NCBI GenBank assembly: GCA_021372245.1
Contig: JAJFUV010000183.1
Span: 1-47,676, forward strand
Length of the DNA stretch: 47,676 nt
Reading direction: 5' to 3'
DNA from: Terriglobales bacterium
Lineage (GTDB): Bacteria; Acidobacteriota; Terriglobia; Bryobacterales; Bryobacteraceae
The notes beneath the pieces were generated by a model. It was given only the letters and a program-made list of their open reading frames with translations. It did no database searches and was not told the origin of the DNA. Below, in pieces: positions 36,283 through 44,831 of this stretch (the stretch's first letter is position 1; every line of letters begins with the position of its first letter). The translations under genes were made by a program, and so were the position numbers.

Positions 36283-37164
36283 CTAACGGGACTGCTGCAC
36301 CTTCGGTGTCGCCAGGTAGCCGGTGACGCGATCCTTTTTCACTTCGTTCACCACGATCTCGTAAGGCTGCCGCGCCCTGGCAACGTAGAACTGCAACGGC
36401 TCGTTGAGGTTCTTGTCTTTCTTCTCCACCTTCTTGTCGTCGGCAATGACTTCCAAGGTGAAGCGGTTCCGCTTCTGGTCGGCTTTCTTGAGGGTCATCA
36501 TGATGTCGCCGACCCGCTGCGGTTGTTTGCTCTTGGCGAGGTTGAACTCAAAGTAGTTGCGCTCGCCCAGGGCCTTCAACGCGGCCAGCTCTTTCGAGTT
36601 GGTGGCGATCAGGCCGCTTTGCACGCCTAGGTCGCCGGTCGCCCGCTTCAGCTCCGCGATGGTTTTGTCGAGTTCAGCCTTGTTGGCGGCCACCTCGGTC
36701 TTCACCGTGCCGACTTCCGTGGAAACCTCACCCACCTTGGTGCTCGTGGCTGTTGCAGTCTCCTTCACCGCGCCGATCTCGGTGCGCAGGGCCTGTTGCT
36801 GTCTCTTGGTTTCGGCCTCGAGGCGGCGGGAAAGCTCCTCGGCGTGTTTCTGTGCTTCCACCTTGGCGGAACCGGCGGCCACGGCTGCCTGCTGCCGTGC
36901 GGCTTCCAGCTCTGTGCGCAAGTTCTCCAGGTGCTGACGGTTGGCCGCGGTGGTCACCGTGGAGGCTTGCTTGAGCCCCGAAATCTCGGTTGCCATGGCG
37001 TCCTTTAGAGTCGCCACATCCTTCTGGACCTTATTCATCTGCCAGAACATGTAGATGGTGGCTATGGCCAACGCAATGATCACTCCGAGCATGATCGGAA
37101 TCATGGGGCCGGAACCGGACGAAGGCTGCGGTTGCGGCGGGATGGCGGGGGTTTGATCGCTCAC
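36283..37164 (-). CDS. Membrane-anchored coiled-coil protein
   Basis: A 293-residue protein of unrecognised family. A short Pro/Gln-rich cytoplasmic start precedes one membrane helix (PMIPIMLGVIIALAIATIYMFW, about residues 20-41). A long Ala/Glu/Lys/Thr-rich coiled coil follows (about 45-195), including KVGEVSTEVGTVKTEVAANK. A globular C-terminal domain (about 205-290, FEFNLAKSKQPQRVGDIMMTLKKADQKRNRFTLEV) ends the protein. The start is GTG with AGGAGGAT nine bases upstream. The layout suggests an envelope structural or scaffold role, which is inference. Confidence 0.75.
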   Translation of the reverse strand: MSDQTPAIPPQPQPSSGSGPMIPIMLGVIIALAIATIYMFWQMNKVQKDVATLKDAMATEISGLKQASTVTTAANRQHLENLRTELEAARQQAAVAAGSAKVEAQKHAEELSRRLEAETKRQQQALRTEIGAVKETATATSTKVGEVSTEVGTVKTEVAANKAELDKTIAELKRATGDLGVQSGLIATNSKELAALKALGERNYFEFNLAKSKQPQRVGDIMMTLKKADQKRNRFTLEVIADDKKVEKKDKNLNEPLQFYVARARQPYEIVVNEVKKDRVTGYLATPKVQQSR

Positions 37165-37248
37165 GGGTGTCTATCCTCCTATAACACTATTATGTATGCG
37201 CCAGAGCGCAATGGAACTACAGTAACTTGTCCTACGATGAAATTTGTT

Positions 37249-37863
37249 TCACTTGGCCGGCGCGTTAATTCGTGGGCGGGCAAAATCCAGGTATTCCTGC
37301 TTGGGCACGCCGGGTTCAAAGCAACGGCGGCAGCGCGCCTCGTACATCCCGGCCGCACCCACCACGATCAGATCGTCTGACTCGACCAACCGTTGCGTGT
37401 GCTTGGCCGGATTGCCGCAGCGCATGCAGATGGCCAGCGTCTTGGTGATGGACTCGGCGTGCGCCAGCAGTTCCGGGATCGGGGAGAAGGGCCGGCCCAT
37501 GTAATCGGTATCCAGGCCCGCGATGATCACCTGCTTGCCGGAATCGGCGAGCTGATTGGCGATCTCGATCAGGTCCGGGCCCAGGAAGTTGGCCTCATCG
37601 AAACCCACCACCTCCGTGCGCCAGTCCAGGCGTGTGAGAACTTCATGCACGTTGCTGACGGCCTCGGACTTCATGCGCGTGTCGGCGTGGGAAACGATCT
37701 CGTCATTCGAGTAGCGCGTGTCGATGGTGGGTTTGAACACCTGCACGCGCTTGCGGGCGATCATGGCACGCCGCAGCCTGCGGATCAGTTCCTCGCTTTT
37801 ACCCGAGAACATCGGTCCGCAGATGACCTCGATCCAACCCATCTTGCCTGAGAAGAAGTCCAT
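37249..37863 (-). CDS. tdk: Thymidine kinase
   Basis: A 204-residue type II thymidine kinase for pyrimidine salvage. The P-loop GPMFSGKSEELIRRLRR (about 16-32), the catalytic Glu in VVGFDEANFLG, the lasso-domain zinc ligands CMRCGNPAKHTQR and EARCRRCFEPG, and the thymidine-binding stretch VVGAAGMYEARC are all present. Length is typical. An internal ATG at residue 8 (MGWIEVICGPM) is an alternative start, since neither has a strong ribosome-binding site. A GC-rich palindrome separates it from the upstream fucosidase gene. Confidence 0.94.
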   Translation of the reverse strand: MDFFSGKMGWIEVICGPMFSGKSEELIRRLRRAMIARKRVQVFKPTIDTRYSNDEIVSHADTRMKSEAVSNVHEVLTRLDWRTEVVGFDEANFLGPDLIEIANQLADSGKQVIIAGLDTDYMGRPFSPIPELLAHAESITKTLAICMRCGNPAKHTQRLVESDDLIVVGAAGMYEARCRRCFEPGVPKQEYLDFARPRINAPAK

Positions 37864-37876
37864 GGTTCAGAAAGAA

Positions 37877-37898
37877 GGGCGCGCCGCGCGGCGCGCCC
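37877..37898 (-). terminator. Probable hairpin terminator after the fucosidase gene
   Basis: A perfect palindrome of two 11-base arms (GGGCGCGCCGC and its complement) lies 11 bases after the fucosidase stop. On the minus strand it is followed by TTCTTTC, a weak T-rich tail. It sits between the fucosidase stop and the tdk start. Confidence 0.5.
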
Positions 37899-37909
37899 AA
37901 ACTTTTATC

Positions 37910-39214
37910 CTACACGCCTTCGCGTTTCCGCTCGACGCGTACATACTTCATGTCCTGGCGCGGTTCGCCGTCGAGGGTCAGGGCGAACGTGGTGACGGGC
38001 GAATCCGGCGGCATGGCCGGCAGGTTCAACAGCCGCACGCGGAAATCGTCCTGGACGAACTTCACCGGCTGGCCGGTGGCGACATACTTCGCCGAAAGCA
38101 CCTTGTTGCGCAGCCCGCCGAGGCTCGCCACGGTGCCGGGCCAGAAATAGATGTGCGCGTAAAGTGTGTTGCCTTTTCGGGTGGCACTCCAGAACTGACC
38201 GCCCGACACCTGGCAGCGCTCAGATTCGTAAATGGTGGCGCCGTTACGGTCCATCCATTTGCCCACCGCTGTCAGGATGCGCACGGACTCAGCCGGAATG
38301 CTTCCGTCCGCCTTGGGCCCGATGTTCAACAGGTAGTTGCCGCCCTGGCGCGCGCAGGTGATCAGGTTGCGCACCACGGTCTTGGGCGTCTTCCAAGCGT
38401 CGTCGCTGGCGTGGTAACCCCAACTGTCGTTCATGGTCATACAGGCTTCCCAGGCGCGGTCCTTCGAGGCGACAATGTGTTGCTCGGGCGTGGAGAAATC
38501 CCCGGGCAAGCCGTTGCGATTGTTGACGATGGTATCTGGCTGCAGCTCGAAGACCATCTTGTTCATGCGCTCGGACTCCCAGCCCTCGGCTTTGAGCGGC
38601 CAGTTGACGTCGTACCAGAGCACGTCGAGCTTGCCGTAGTTCGAACAGATCTCGCGCACGTGGCCGTGGATGTAATCGACGAAGCGGCGGCGGGCGGCTT
38701 CGTCCTTGGCGCAAAGCGCACCGTCGGGATGGTGCCAATCCATCAGCGAGTAGTAGAGTCCCGCGCGCAAGCCTTCGCCACGCGCGGCGGCGAAGTACTC
38801 CTTCACCAGGTCGCGGCCCGCGGCCTGCTTGGGCGCGCAGTACGGGGTGAGCTTGGAATTGAAGAGGCAGAAGCCCTCGTGATGTTTCGAGGTCATCACC
38901 ATGTACTTCATGCCGGCGGCCTTGGCGAGCTTCGCCCAGGCGCGGGCGGCATTAGGCGTGGGCACGAACTTCTTGGCCAGTTGCTCGTATTCGGCGACGG
39001 GGATGCCTTCGTACTCCATCGCCCACTCGTGACGGCCCAGGACGCTGTAAAGCCCCCAGTGGATGAACATCCCGAACTTGGCTTCGTGCCACCACTTCAT
39101 CCGGCGTTCACGATCTTGCTCGCTGGTGTAGTCGGCGGCGGACAGGCGTGTAGCGGCCGCGCCCGCTCCCATCATGTTCAGGTACGTTCTACGTGACATT
39201 CCCTTTGGTTGCAT
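37910..39214 (-). CDS. Alpha-L-fucosidase (GH29), Tat-type signal
   Basis: A 434-residue GH29 enzyme that should release alpha-linked L-fucose from glycans. The N terminus has a twin-arginine-like signal (MSRRTYLNMMGAGAAATRL). Family motifs include KFGMFIHWGLYSV, MKYMVMTSKHHEGFCLF, GLYYSLMDWH and LDVLWYDVNW, the last holding the expected Asp nucleophile. A C-terminal beta domain follows. It lies 46 bases after the GH35 gene, probably as one operon acting on a fucosylated galactan. The ATG at 39199 (MSRRTYL) is an alternative start; GGGAGG lies 12 bases before the ATG at 39214. Confidence 0.93.
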   Translation of the reverse strand: MQPKGMSRRTYLNMMGAGAAATRLSAADYTSEQDRERRMKWWHEAKFGMFIHWGLYSVLGRHEWAMEYEGIPVAEYEQLAKKFVPTPNAARAWAKLAKAAGMKYMVMTSKHHEGFCLFNSKLTPYCAPKQAAGRDLVKEYFAAARGEGLRAGLYYSLMDWHHPDGALCAKDEAARRRFVDYIHGHVREICSNYGKLDVLWYDVNWPLKAEGWESERMNKMVFELQPDTIVNNRNGLPGDFSTPEQHIVASKDRAWEACMTMNDSWGYHASDDAWKTPKTVVRNLITCARQGGNYLLNIGPKADGSIPAESVRILTAVGKWMDRNGATIYESERCQVSGGQFWSATRKGNTLYAHIYFWPGTVASLGGLRNKVLSAKYVATGQPVKFVQDDFRVRLLNLPAMPPDSPVTTFALTLDGEPRQDMKYVRVERKREGV

Positions 39215-39260
39215 GAATGGATGAATCCTCCCGATTGATTATACGTTTCCCGACGGCGGC

Positions 39261-41063
39261 TTACTCTAAGACCGGAAATCCAGCGATGTCGCAGGCCTCC
39301 GATTGAAGCAGGTCGAGAACCACGATTTCGTTCTTGCCTTTCCGCAGCCATGCGCCCGGGCAGTAAAGCCGGCGCTGCGGACCAAGGTTCCAGTAGCGGC
39401 CCAGGTTGCGGCCGTTTACCCATACGATCCCTTTCTGGTAGGGCATCATGTCCAGGAACGTGTCGGCGGGCTCGGCGAGGGTGAACGTCCCCCGGAAGAA
39501 GATGCCGGGACGATCGCCGGGCTTACCGGCGCGAAGTTTGGCGATGAATTCTTCCTTGAGCGGCAGCGGGTAGACCCGCCAGTTCATGAGCGTCATGCCG
39601 TTCAACGAGACGCGTTCGGTGATGCCCTTGCGGTCGATCATCGTTTGCGAGTAATTGATGCGGCCCATGGCCTCGACCAGGATGGTCAGCACCGGCTTCG
39701 GGTTTTCGACAGCGGGCAACGTGAGCGTGTGCGTGCCTGCGACCCTGTCGAGTTTGCCGATGTAGCGGCCGTCCAAGAACACCGTGGCGAAGTCATGAAC
39801 CTCCGTAACCAGCAACGTGCCGCTCTTTTGTCCGAGCAAGGTGGTCTGGTAGGCGATCAGGCCGTAATCCTGGCCATAGCCTTCCATGGGGCGCGGCTGC
39901 ACGCTGGCGATGGGTTCAGGCAAGTTCTCCCAGATGGAAGCATAGGGTTCCATGGCGATCGGCGGGATGGCGGCGGCGGGAATCGGTGCGGGGACTTCGG
40001 GCAGCGGATCGTTGGCCGCGCGGTAGTTCTTGAGCAGCGAGCGCACGGCGTGGTACTTCGCCGTGGGGCGGCCCTGCTCGTTGATGGGAGCGTCCAGGTC
40101 GTAGCTGGTGACGTCGGCCGAATAGCCGTGACCGTACGCGTTGGCGCCGGCCGAGAAGCCGAAGTTCGTGCCGCCATGGGCCATGTAAAGGCTGAAAGAC
40201 AGACGCTTGTCGAGGAGGAACCGCAATTCCCGGATCAGCTTCCCGGCATCGCGCCGCGCCCATGGTTCGCCCCAATGCGTGAGCCAGCCAGGATAGCTTT
40301 CGCTCGAAAACACCGGCACGCCGGGATTCATCTTGCGAGCGAGTTCAAACTGCTCCGTCGTGGCTCCTGGATCGAGGCCGACGGCGGCGCCGGGGAGCAT
40401 GCCGGCTTCGAGCATGGGGACGGTGGCGCCGTCCGAGGTGTAGAACGGCACGGTGATGCCGGCCTGCTTCCAGAGCTGGCGCAGGCGCTCAAGATAAGCG
40501 CGATCATTGCCGTAACTGCCGTATTCGTTTTCGATCTGGACCATCAGGATGGGCCCGCCCTCGGTTACCTGCAGCGGCTTGGCCACCTGGGCGAGCGCGC
40601 GTATGTAACGCTCAACCGGCGCCATGTACCGCGGATCGAGACAACGGATCTTCAAATCCGGATGGCGCAGCAAGTAGGAGGGCAGCCCGCCGAAATCCCA
40701 TTCGCCGCACGAATACGGCCCCGGGCGCAGGAGCACCCACATGCCTTCCTCCTGGGCCATGCGAAGGAAGCGCGCGAGGTCGCGTTCCGGCGAGGTGAAG
40801 TCGAACACGCCTTCGGACCTTTCGTGGAAGCTCCAGAAAACATAGACTGCGACGGTGTTGCAGCCCATGGCCTTGGCCATCCGGATCCGGTGCCGCCAGT
40901 ATTCGGCGGGGATGCGTGCGTAGTGCATTTCCCCGCCGATGAGCTGAAAAGGTTTGCCGTCCAGCAGGAATTGGTCGCCGCCGAACGAGAAAGTGTGCCG
41001 GTCCGCGGCACCCGCAAAGGAAGCCGCCAGAAGCAGCAGTGTCGAAAGAATGATTCCACGCAT
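39261..41063 (-). CDS. Secreted beta-galactosidase (GH35)
   Basis: A 600-residue GH35 enzyme with a signal peptide (MRGIILSTLLLLAASFAGA). The barrel shows the family pattern: IGGEMHYARIPAEYWRHRI, NTVAVYVFWSFHE, LLRPGPYSCGEWDFGGLP, the acid/base Glu in VQIENEYGSYG (about residue 180) and the nucleophile region SESYPGWLTHWGE (about 255). C-terminal beta-sandwich domains end with a typical jelly-roll stretch (GIVWVNGRNLGRYWNLGPQ). It should cleave terminal beta-galactosides outside the cytoplasm. It is the first gene of the GH35-GH29 pair and is divergent from the hsdM gene across about 140 bases. Confidence 0.94.
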   Translation of the reverse strand: MRGIILSTLLLLAASFAGAADRHTFSFGGDQFLLDGKPFQLIGGEMHYARIPAEYWRHRIRMAKAMGCNTVAVYVFWSFHERSEGVFDFTSPERDLARFLRMAQEEGMWVLLRPGPYSCGEWDFGGLPSYLLRHPDLKIRCLDPRYMAPVERYIRALAQVAKPLQVTEGGPILMVQIENEYGSYGNDRAYLERLRQLWKQAGITVPFYTSDGATVPMLEAGMLPGAAVGLDPGATTEQFELARKMNPGVPVFSSESYPGWLTHWGEPWARRDAGKLIRELRFLLDKRLSFSLYMAHGGTNFGFSAGANAYGHGYSADVTSYDLDAPINEQGRPTAKYHAVRSLLKNYRAANDPLPEVPAPIPAAAIPPIAMEPYASIWENLPEPIASVQPRPMEGYGQDYGLIAYQTTLLGQKSGTLLVTEVHDFATVFLDGRYIGKLDRVAGTHTLTLPAVENPKPVLTILVEAMGRINYSQTMIDRKGITERVSLNGMTLMNWRVYPLPLKEEFIAKLRAGKPGDRPGIFFRGTFTLAEPADTFLDMMPYQKGIVWVNGRNLGRYWNLGPQRRLYCPGAWLRKGKNEIVVLDLLQSEACDIAGFPVLE

Positions 41064-41201
41064 CGCCTAACCAAGATACGAACTACGGCGGCGCGGTGTC
41101 CAGAGTAGCAGTGCCGTTTTGACGCCTATCCGTGCGATTCCCGTTAGAATGATACGTTGGCCACCGGATCGCGGCGCGCCATGTTGAAGAGACACCCGTG
41201 A

Positions 41202-42656
41202 ATGTTTGACCAAGCCTTCAAGAACATCGACGACATCCTTCGCAAAGAGGCCGGCTGCACTACTGAACTGGACTACACCGAGCAAACTTCGTGGCTCCTC
41301 TTCCTGAAATACCTGGACGGACTGGAGCAGGACAGAGCCGACGAAGCCGCGATGTCGGGCAAGAAGTACGCCTTCATCCTCGACAAGCTCTACCGCTGGG
41401 AGGAGTGGGCCGCGCCCAGGGGCAAGGACGGCCAGATCGACAATAACCGGGCTAAGACCGGCGACGACCTCCGCGATTTCGTCGACCTGAAGCTGTTCCC
41501 CTACCTGCAAGCTTTCAAACAGAAAGCCTCCGGACCGAACACCATCGAGTACAAGATCGGTGAAATCTTCGGCGAAATCAAGAACAAGATCGCCAGCGGC
41601 TACAACCTGCGCGAGATCATCGACCAGATCGATGAACTCCGGTTCCGATCCCAGACCGAGAAGCACGAACTCTCCCAACTTTACGAAGACAAAATCCGGA
41701 ACATGGGCAACGCCGGGCGCAATGGCGGCGAGTACTACACGCCGCGCCCGCTTATCCGCGCCATCATACAAGTGGTGCGGCCCAAAATCGGCGAAACCGT
41801 TTACGACGGCGCTGTGGGATCGGCGGGCTTTCTGTGCGAATCGTTTGATTTCATGCGGGCGAAGCCGGGCCTCACCACCAAGGAATTCGCCACGCTTCAG
41901 ACCCGCACCTTCACCGGCAAGGAGAAGAAGTCTCTTGCCTATGTCATTGCCATCATGAACATGATCTTGCATGGCATTGAAACGCCGAACATCATCCACA
42001 CAAACACGCTTACCGAGAACCTCGCCGACATTCAGGAAAAGGACCGCTTTGATATAGTTCTGGCCAATCCACCGTTCGGCGGCAAGGAACGGAAGGAAGT
42101 CCAGCAGAATTTCCCTATTCGCACCGGCGAGACGGCGTTCTTGTTTCTCCAGCATTTTATCAAGATGCTCAAGGCCGGCGGGCGGGGCGGCGTGGTCATC
42201 AAGAACACCTTCCTTTCCAACTCCGACAATGCCTCGGTGAGTCTGCGGAAGCTGCTGCTGGAAAGTTGCAGTCTGCACACCGTGCTCGACTGTCCCGGCG
42301 GCACGTTCCAGGGTGCGGGCGTCAAGACCGTCGTGCTGTTCTTCGAGAAGGGTGCGCCCACCCGCAAGACATGGTTCTATCAACTCGACCCCGGCCGCAA
42401 CTTGGGCAAGACCAACCCATTGAACGACGATGACCTTGCCGAGTTCATCGAACTCCAAAAGACCAAGGCCGATTCGCCGAAGTCGTGGAGCGTCGATACA
42501 AAGAGCATTGACAAGGCGACCTTCGACCTATCGGTGAAGAACCCCAACGGCGGCGAGGAGGTGAAGCACCGCAGCCCGCTGAAGATCATGGATGAAATCG
42601 CCAAGTTGGACGCCGAGAGCGCAAAGGTGCTGGAAAGGATCAAGGGGCTGCTATGA
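41202..42656 (+). CDS. hsdM: Type I restriction-modification system N6-adenine methyltransferase HsdM
   Basis: A 484-residue modification subunit. The N-terminal HsdM helical domain (MFDQAFKNIDDILRKEAGCTTELDYTEQTSWLLFLKYLDGLEQ) precedes the catalytic part. The SAM-binding region is YDGAVGSAGFL (about 201-211), a variant of the usual DPACGTGGFL. The catalytic NPPF motif is Asn289-Pro-Pro-Phe, followed by GGKE. It begins a plus-strand defence locus, in contrast to the preceding minus-strand genes. A possible -35 box (TTGACG, 41119) and TAGAAT (41145) have 20-base spacing, too wide to be confident. The 55 bases to hsdS hold no gene. Confidence 0.95.
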   Translation: MFDQAFKNIDDILRKEAGCTTELDYTEQTSWLLFLKYLDGLEQDRADEAAMSGKKYAFILDKLYRWEEWAAPRGKDGQIDNNRAKTGDDLRDFVDLKLFPYLQAFKQKASGPNTIEYKIGEIFGEIKNKIASGYNLREIIDQIDELRFRSQTEKHELSQLYEDKIRNMGNAGRNGGEYYTPRPLIRAIIQVVRPKIGETVYDGAVGSAGFLCESFDFMRAKPGLTTKEFATLQTRTFTGKEKKSLAYVIAIMNMILHGIETPNIIHTNTLTENLADIQEKDRFDIVLANPPFGGKERKEVQQNFPIRTGETAFLFLQHFIKMLKAGGRGGVVIKNTFLSNSDNASVSLRKLLLESCSLHTVLDCPGGTFQGAGVKTVVLFFEKGAPTRKTWFYQLDPGRNLGKTNPLNDDDLAEFIELQKTKADSPKSWSVDTKSIDKATFDLSVKNPNGGEEVKHRSPLKIMDEIAKLDAESAKVLERIKGLL

Positions 42657-42711
42657 GATCATCCTTCCCCGCGTTCTCCGCGACTCCGCTACAAACCATC
42701 CGGGGGCTGGT

Positions 42712-43914
42712 ATGAAGAACGGATGGCAAGTGAAACGGGTGAGCGAGATTGCCAAGCATTCGCTCGGCAAAATGCTCGACAAGGCGAAGAACAAAGGCGA
42801 GTTTCGTCCTTATCTTCGCAATCTGAACGTGCGATGGTTTGATTTTGATCTGGCCGACCTGGCTGAAATGCGTTTCCTTCCAGAAGAAGCAGACAAACAT
42901 ACGGTCAAGAAAGGTGACTTGGTGATTTGCGAAGGCGGCTATCCCGGTCGCGCCGCGATTTGGAATCGAGATGAACCGATATACTTTCAGAAGGCACTCC
43001 ATCGCGTTCGCTTTCACGAACCCCAACATGCAAAATGGTGCCTCTACTATCTGCTCGCCCAAGACCTCGAAGGAACGCTCAAGAACCACTTTAACGGTGC
43101 AGGTATTCAGCACTTTACAGGCAAAGTGCTTGATCGGTTCGCAATTCCGCTACCGCCCTTGCCCGAGCAGCGGCGGATTGTCGGCATCCTTGACGAAGCG
43201 TTTGAGGGCATCGCCACCGCCAAAGCCAACGCCGAAAAGAACCTCCAAAACGCCCGCGCCCTTTTTGAAAGCCACCTCCAAGGCGTATTTTCTCAACACG
43301 GCGAGGGATGGGTGCAAACAACGCTCGGATCTGAAATTGATCTACTCGCTGGGTTCGCATTCAAGAGCGCGCAATACACCAATGCCGATGACGACGTTCG
43401 CCTACTCCGGGGAGACAATATCATCCAAGGCTGTCTTCGATGGGATGACGTGAAGAAGTGGCCCGCCGAGGACATCGAGACCTATAAGCGATACCAACTT
43501 CAGGAAGGAGACGTTGTGCTGGCGATGGATCGTCCATGGGTCAAAGCGGGTTTGAAGCACGCGACCATTTTCGCTGCCGATCTGCCTTGTTTGCTTGTTC
43601 AGCGGACAGCTCGCCTTCGCGGGGGAGTGAATCTCGAAAACCGATTTGTGATGTATCTCATCGGGAGCGACGCATTCACCAGCCACATTCTTGGCGTCCA
43701 GACGGGAATCGGCGTTCCGCACATCAGCGGCCAGCAGATAAAGGATTTCGAGTTTGCTAGGCCGCCCGTGGCTGAGCAGCGACGCATTGCAGACAACCTC
43801 GAATCACTTCGCGGAGAAACCCAACGTCTCGCGTCCCTCTATCATCAGAAGGTCGCCGCGCTCGATGAATTAAAAAAGTCGCTACTGGACCAAGCATTCA
43901 CCGGCCAACTCTAA
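42712..43914 (+). CDS. hsdS: Type I restriction-modification specificity subunit HsdS
   Basis: A 400-residue subunit that selects the DNA target. Two target-recognition domains are separated by conserved coiled-coil helices: the first ends at FAIPLPPLPEQRRIVGILDEAFEG plus a helical spacer, and the second ends at FEFARPPVAEQRRIADNLESL, then LYHQKVAALDELKKSLLDQAF. The repeat symmetry is typical and implies a bipartite target. The ATG at 42712 follows GGGGGCTGG and removes an unlikely upstream extension. Base composition is less GC-rich than in neighbouring chromosomal genes. The recognition sequence cannot be predicted from here. Confidence 0.93.
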   Translation: MKNGWQVKRVSEIAKHSLGKMLDKAKNKGEFRPYLRNLNVRWFDFDLADLAEMRFLPEEADKHTVKKGDLVICEGGYPGRAAIWNRDEPIYFQKALHRVRFHEPQHAKWCLYYLLAQDLEGTLKNHFNGAGIQHFTGKVLDRFAIPLPPLPEQRRIVGILDEAFEGIATAKANAEKNLQNARALFESHLQGVFSQHGEGWVQTTLGSEIDLLAGFAFKSAQYTNADDDVRLLRGDNIIQGCLRWDDVKKWPAEDIETYKRYQLQEGDVVLAMDRPWVKAGLKHATIFAADLPCLLVQRTARLRGGVNLENRFVMYLIGSDAFTSHILGVQTGIGVPHISGQQIKDFEFARPPVAEQRRIADNLESLRGETQRLASLYHQKVAALDELKKSLLDQAFTGQL

Positions 43915-43935
43915 CACAACACCTGTAAAGCCGTT

Positions 43936-44808
43936 ATGAGTAACCAAACCCCCTTTTCGCTGCGTATCTTTGTTGCCGATGGCGACCCCGACGGTCTGCG
44001 GCTTGTTGAGCGATCCAATTGGATCGGCAAGGCCGTCATGTTTCCTCGCGCACTTTATCCGCAAGTACGCAATCGCTCAGAGTTTCAGCAAACCGGCGTC
44101 TATTTGCTGCTCGGCCCGCGAACCGAGGGTGATGGCGATACACTCTACATTGGCGAAGGCGATCCAGTGCGGCCAAGGTTGGAAAATCATTACGCCAACA
44201 AGGATTTCTGGACGAGGGCAGTGTTCTTCGTCGCCGGTCCGGGGCAGTTGAACAAGGCTCACGTTCAATACCTGGAATCCCAACTCGTAAGCCGTGCAAA
44301 TGCGGCCAAGCGGATGCCATTAGAGAATGGGAATAATCCGCAAGAGCCAACACTTTCCGAAGCCGACCGTGCCGACATGGATGTGTTTCTCGACAACATC
44401 CTCGGCATGCTGCCGGTTCTGGGCGTCCATGCTTTCGAGCGAAGCCCCACGATAACAGTGGATGACGGAACGCCAGTGCTCACATGTCATGGGCGTGGCG
44501 TCACGGCGAGTGGCCACGATACGCCCCAGGGATTCGTTGTCCAAGCCGGATCGTATGCGGCCAATGACGAGGTGCCATCTCTCAAGGAACACTTCCCCAA
44601 CGTTACCGAGGTACGTGCCGATTTGTTGAAAAGCGGAGTCTTGGTTTCTGAAGACAACAAGCTTCGCTTTACGCAGGATTACACGTTCAACTCTCCGTCG
44701 TTGGCGTCAGCAACGGTATTGGGACGTTCGTCTAACGGGCGTGTCGATTGGAAGGATGCCAGCGGCAAAACATTGAAAGAACTGCAAGAGGCCCAAGCGG
44801 ACAAGTGA
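43936..44808 (+). CDS. GIY-YIG nuclease-fold protein with DUF4357 domain
   Basis: A 290-residue protein lying between hsdS and hsdR. The GIY-YIG fold begins near residue 53 with GVYLLLG, then LYIGEGDPVRPRLENHYANKDFWTRAVFF, keeping the Tyr of the YIG-like motif and the Arg and Asn/His residues further on. A Glu of the catalytic core lies in QYLESQLVSRA. The C-terminal ~120 residues fit DUF4357 (GRGVTASGHDTPQGFVVQAGSYA). Related proteins are found in type I restriction loci, where their role is unclear; nuclease or DNA-end recognition is inference. It is 21 bases after hsdS and 23 bases before hsdR. Confidence 0.82.
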   Translation: MSNQTPFSLRIFVADGDPDGLRLVERSNWIGKAVMFPRALYPQVRNRSEFQQTGVYLLLGPRTEGDGDTLYIGEGDPVRPRLENHYANKDFWTRAVFFVAGPGQLNKAHVQYLESQLVSRANAAKRMPLENGNNPQEPTLSEADRADMDVFLDNILGMLPVLGVHAFERSPTITVDDGTPVLTCHGRGVTASGHDTPQGFVVQAGSYAANDEVPSLKEHFPNVTEVRADLLKSGVLVSEDNKLRFTQDYTFNSPSLASATVLGRSSNGRVDWKDASGKTLKELQEAQADK

Positions 44809-44831
44809 TCCTCTGATTGTTGAGCGCGACT

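Noticed and set aside
39303..41108. A 601-codon plus-strand frame opposite the GH35 gene
   Set aside because: The minus strand encodes a full GH35 enzyme with both catalytic glutamates. The plus-strand product is low-complexity His/Arg/Gly-rich sequence.
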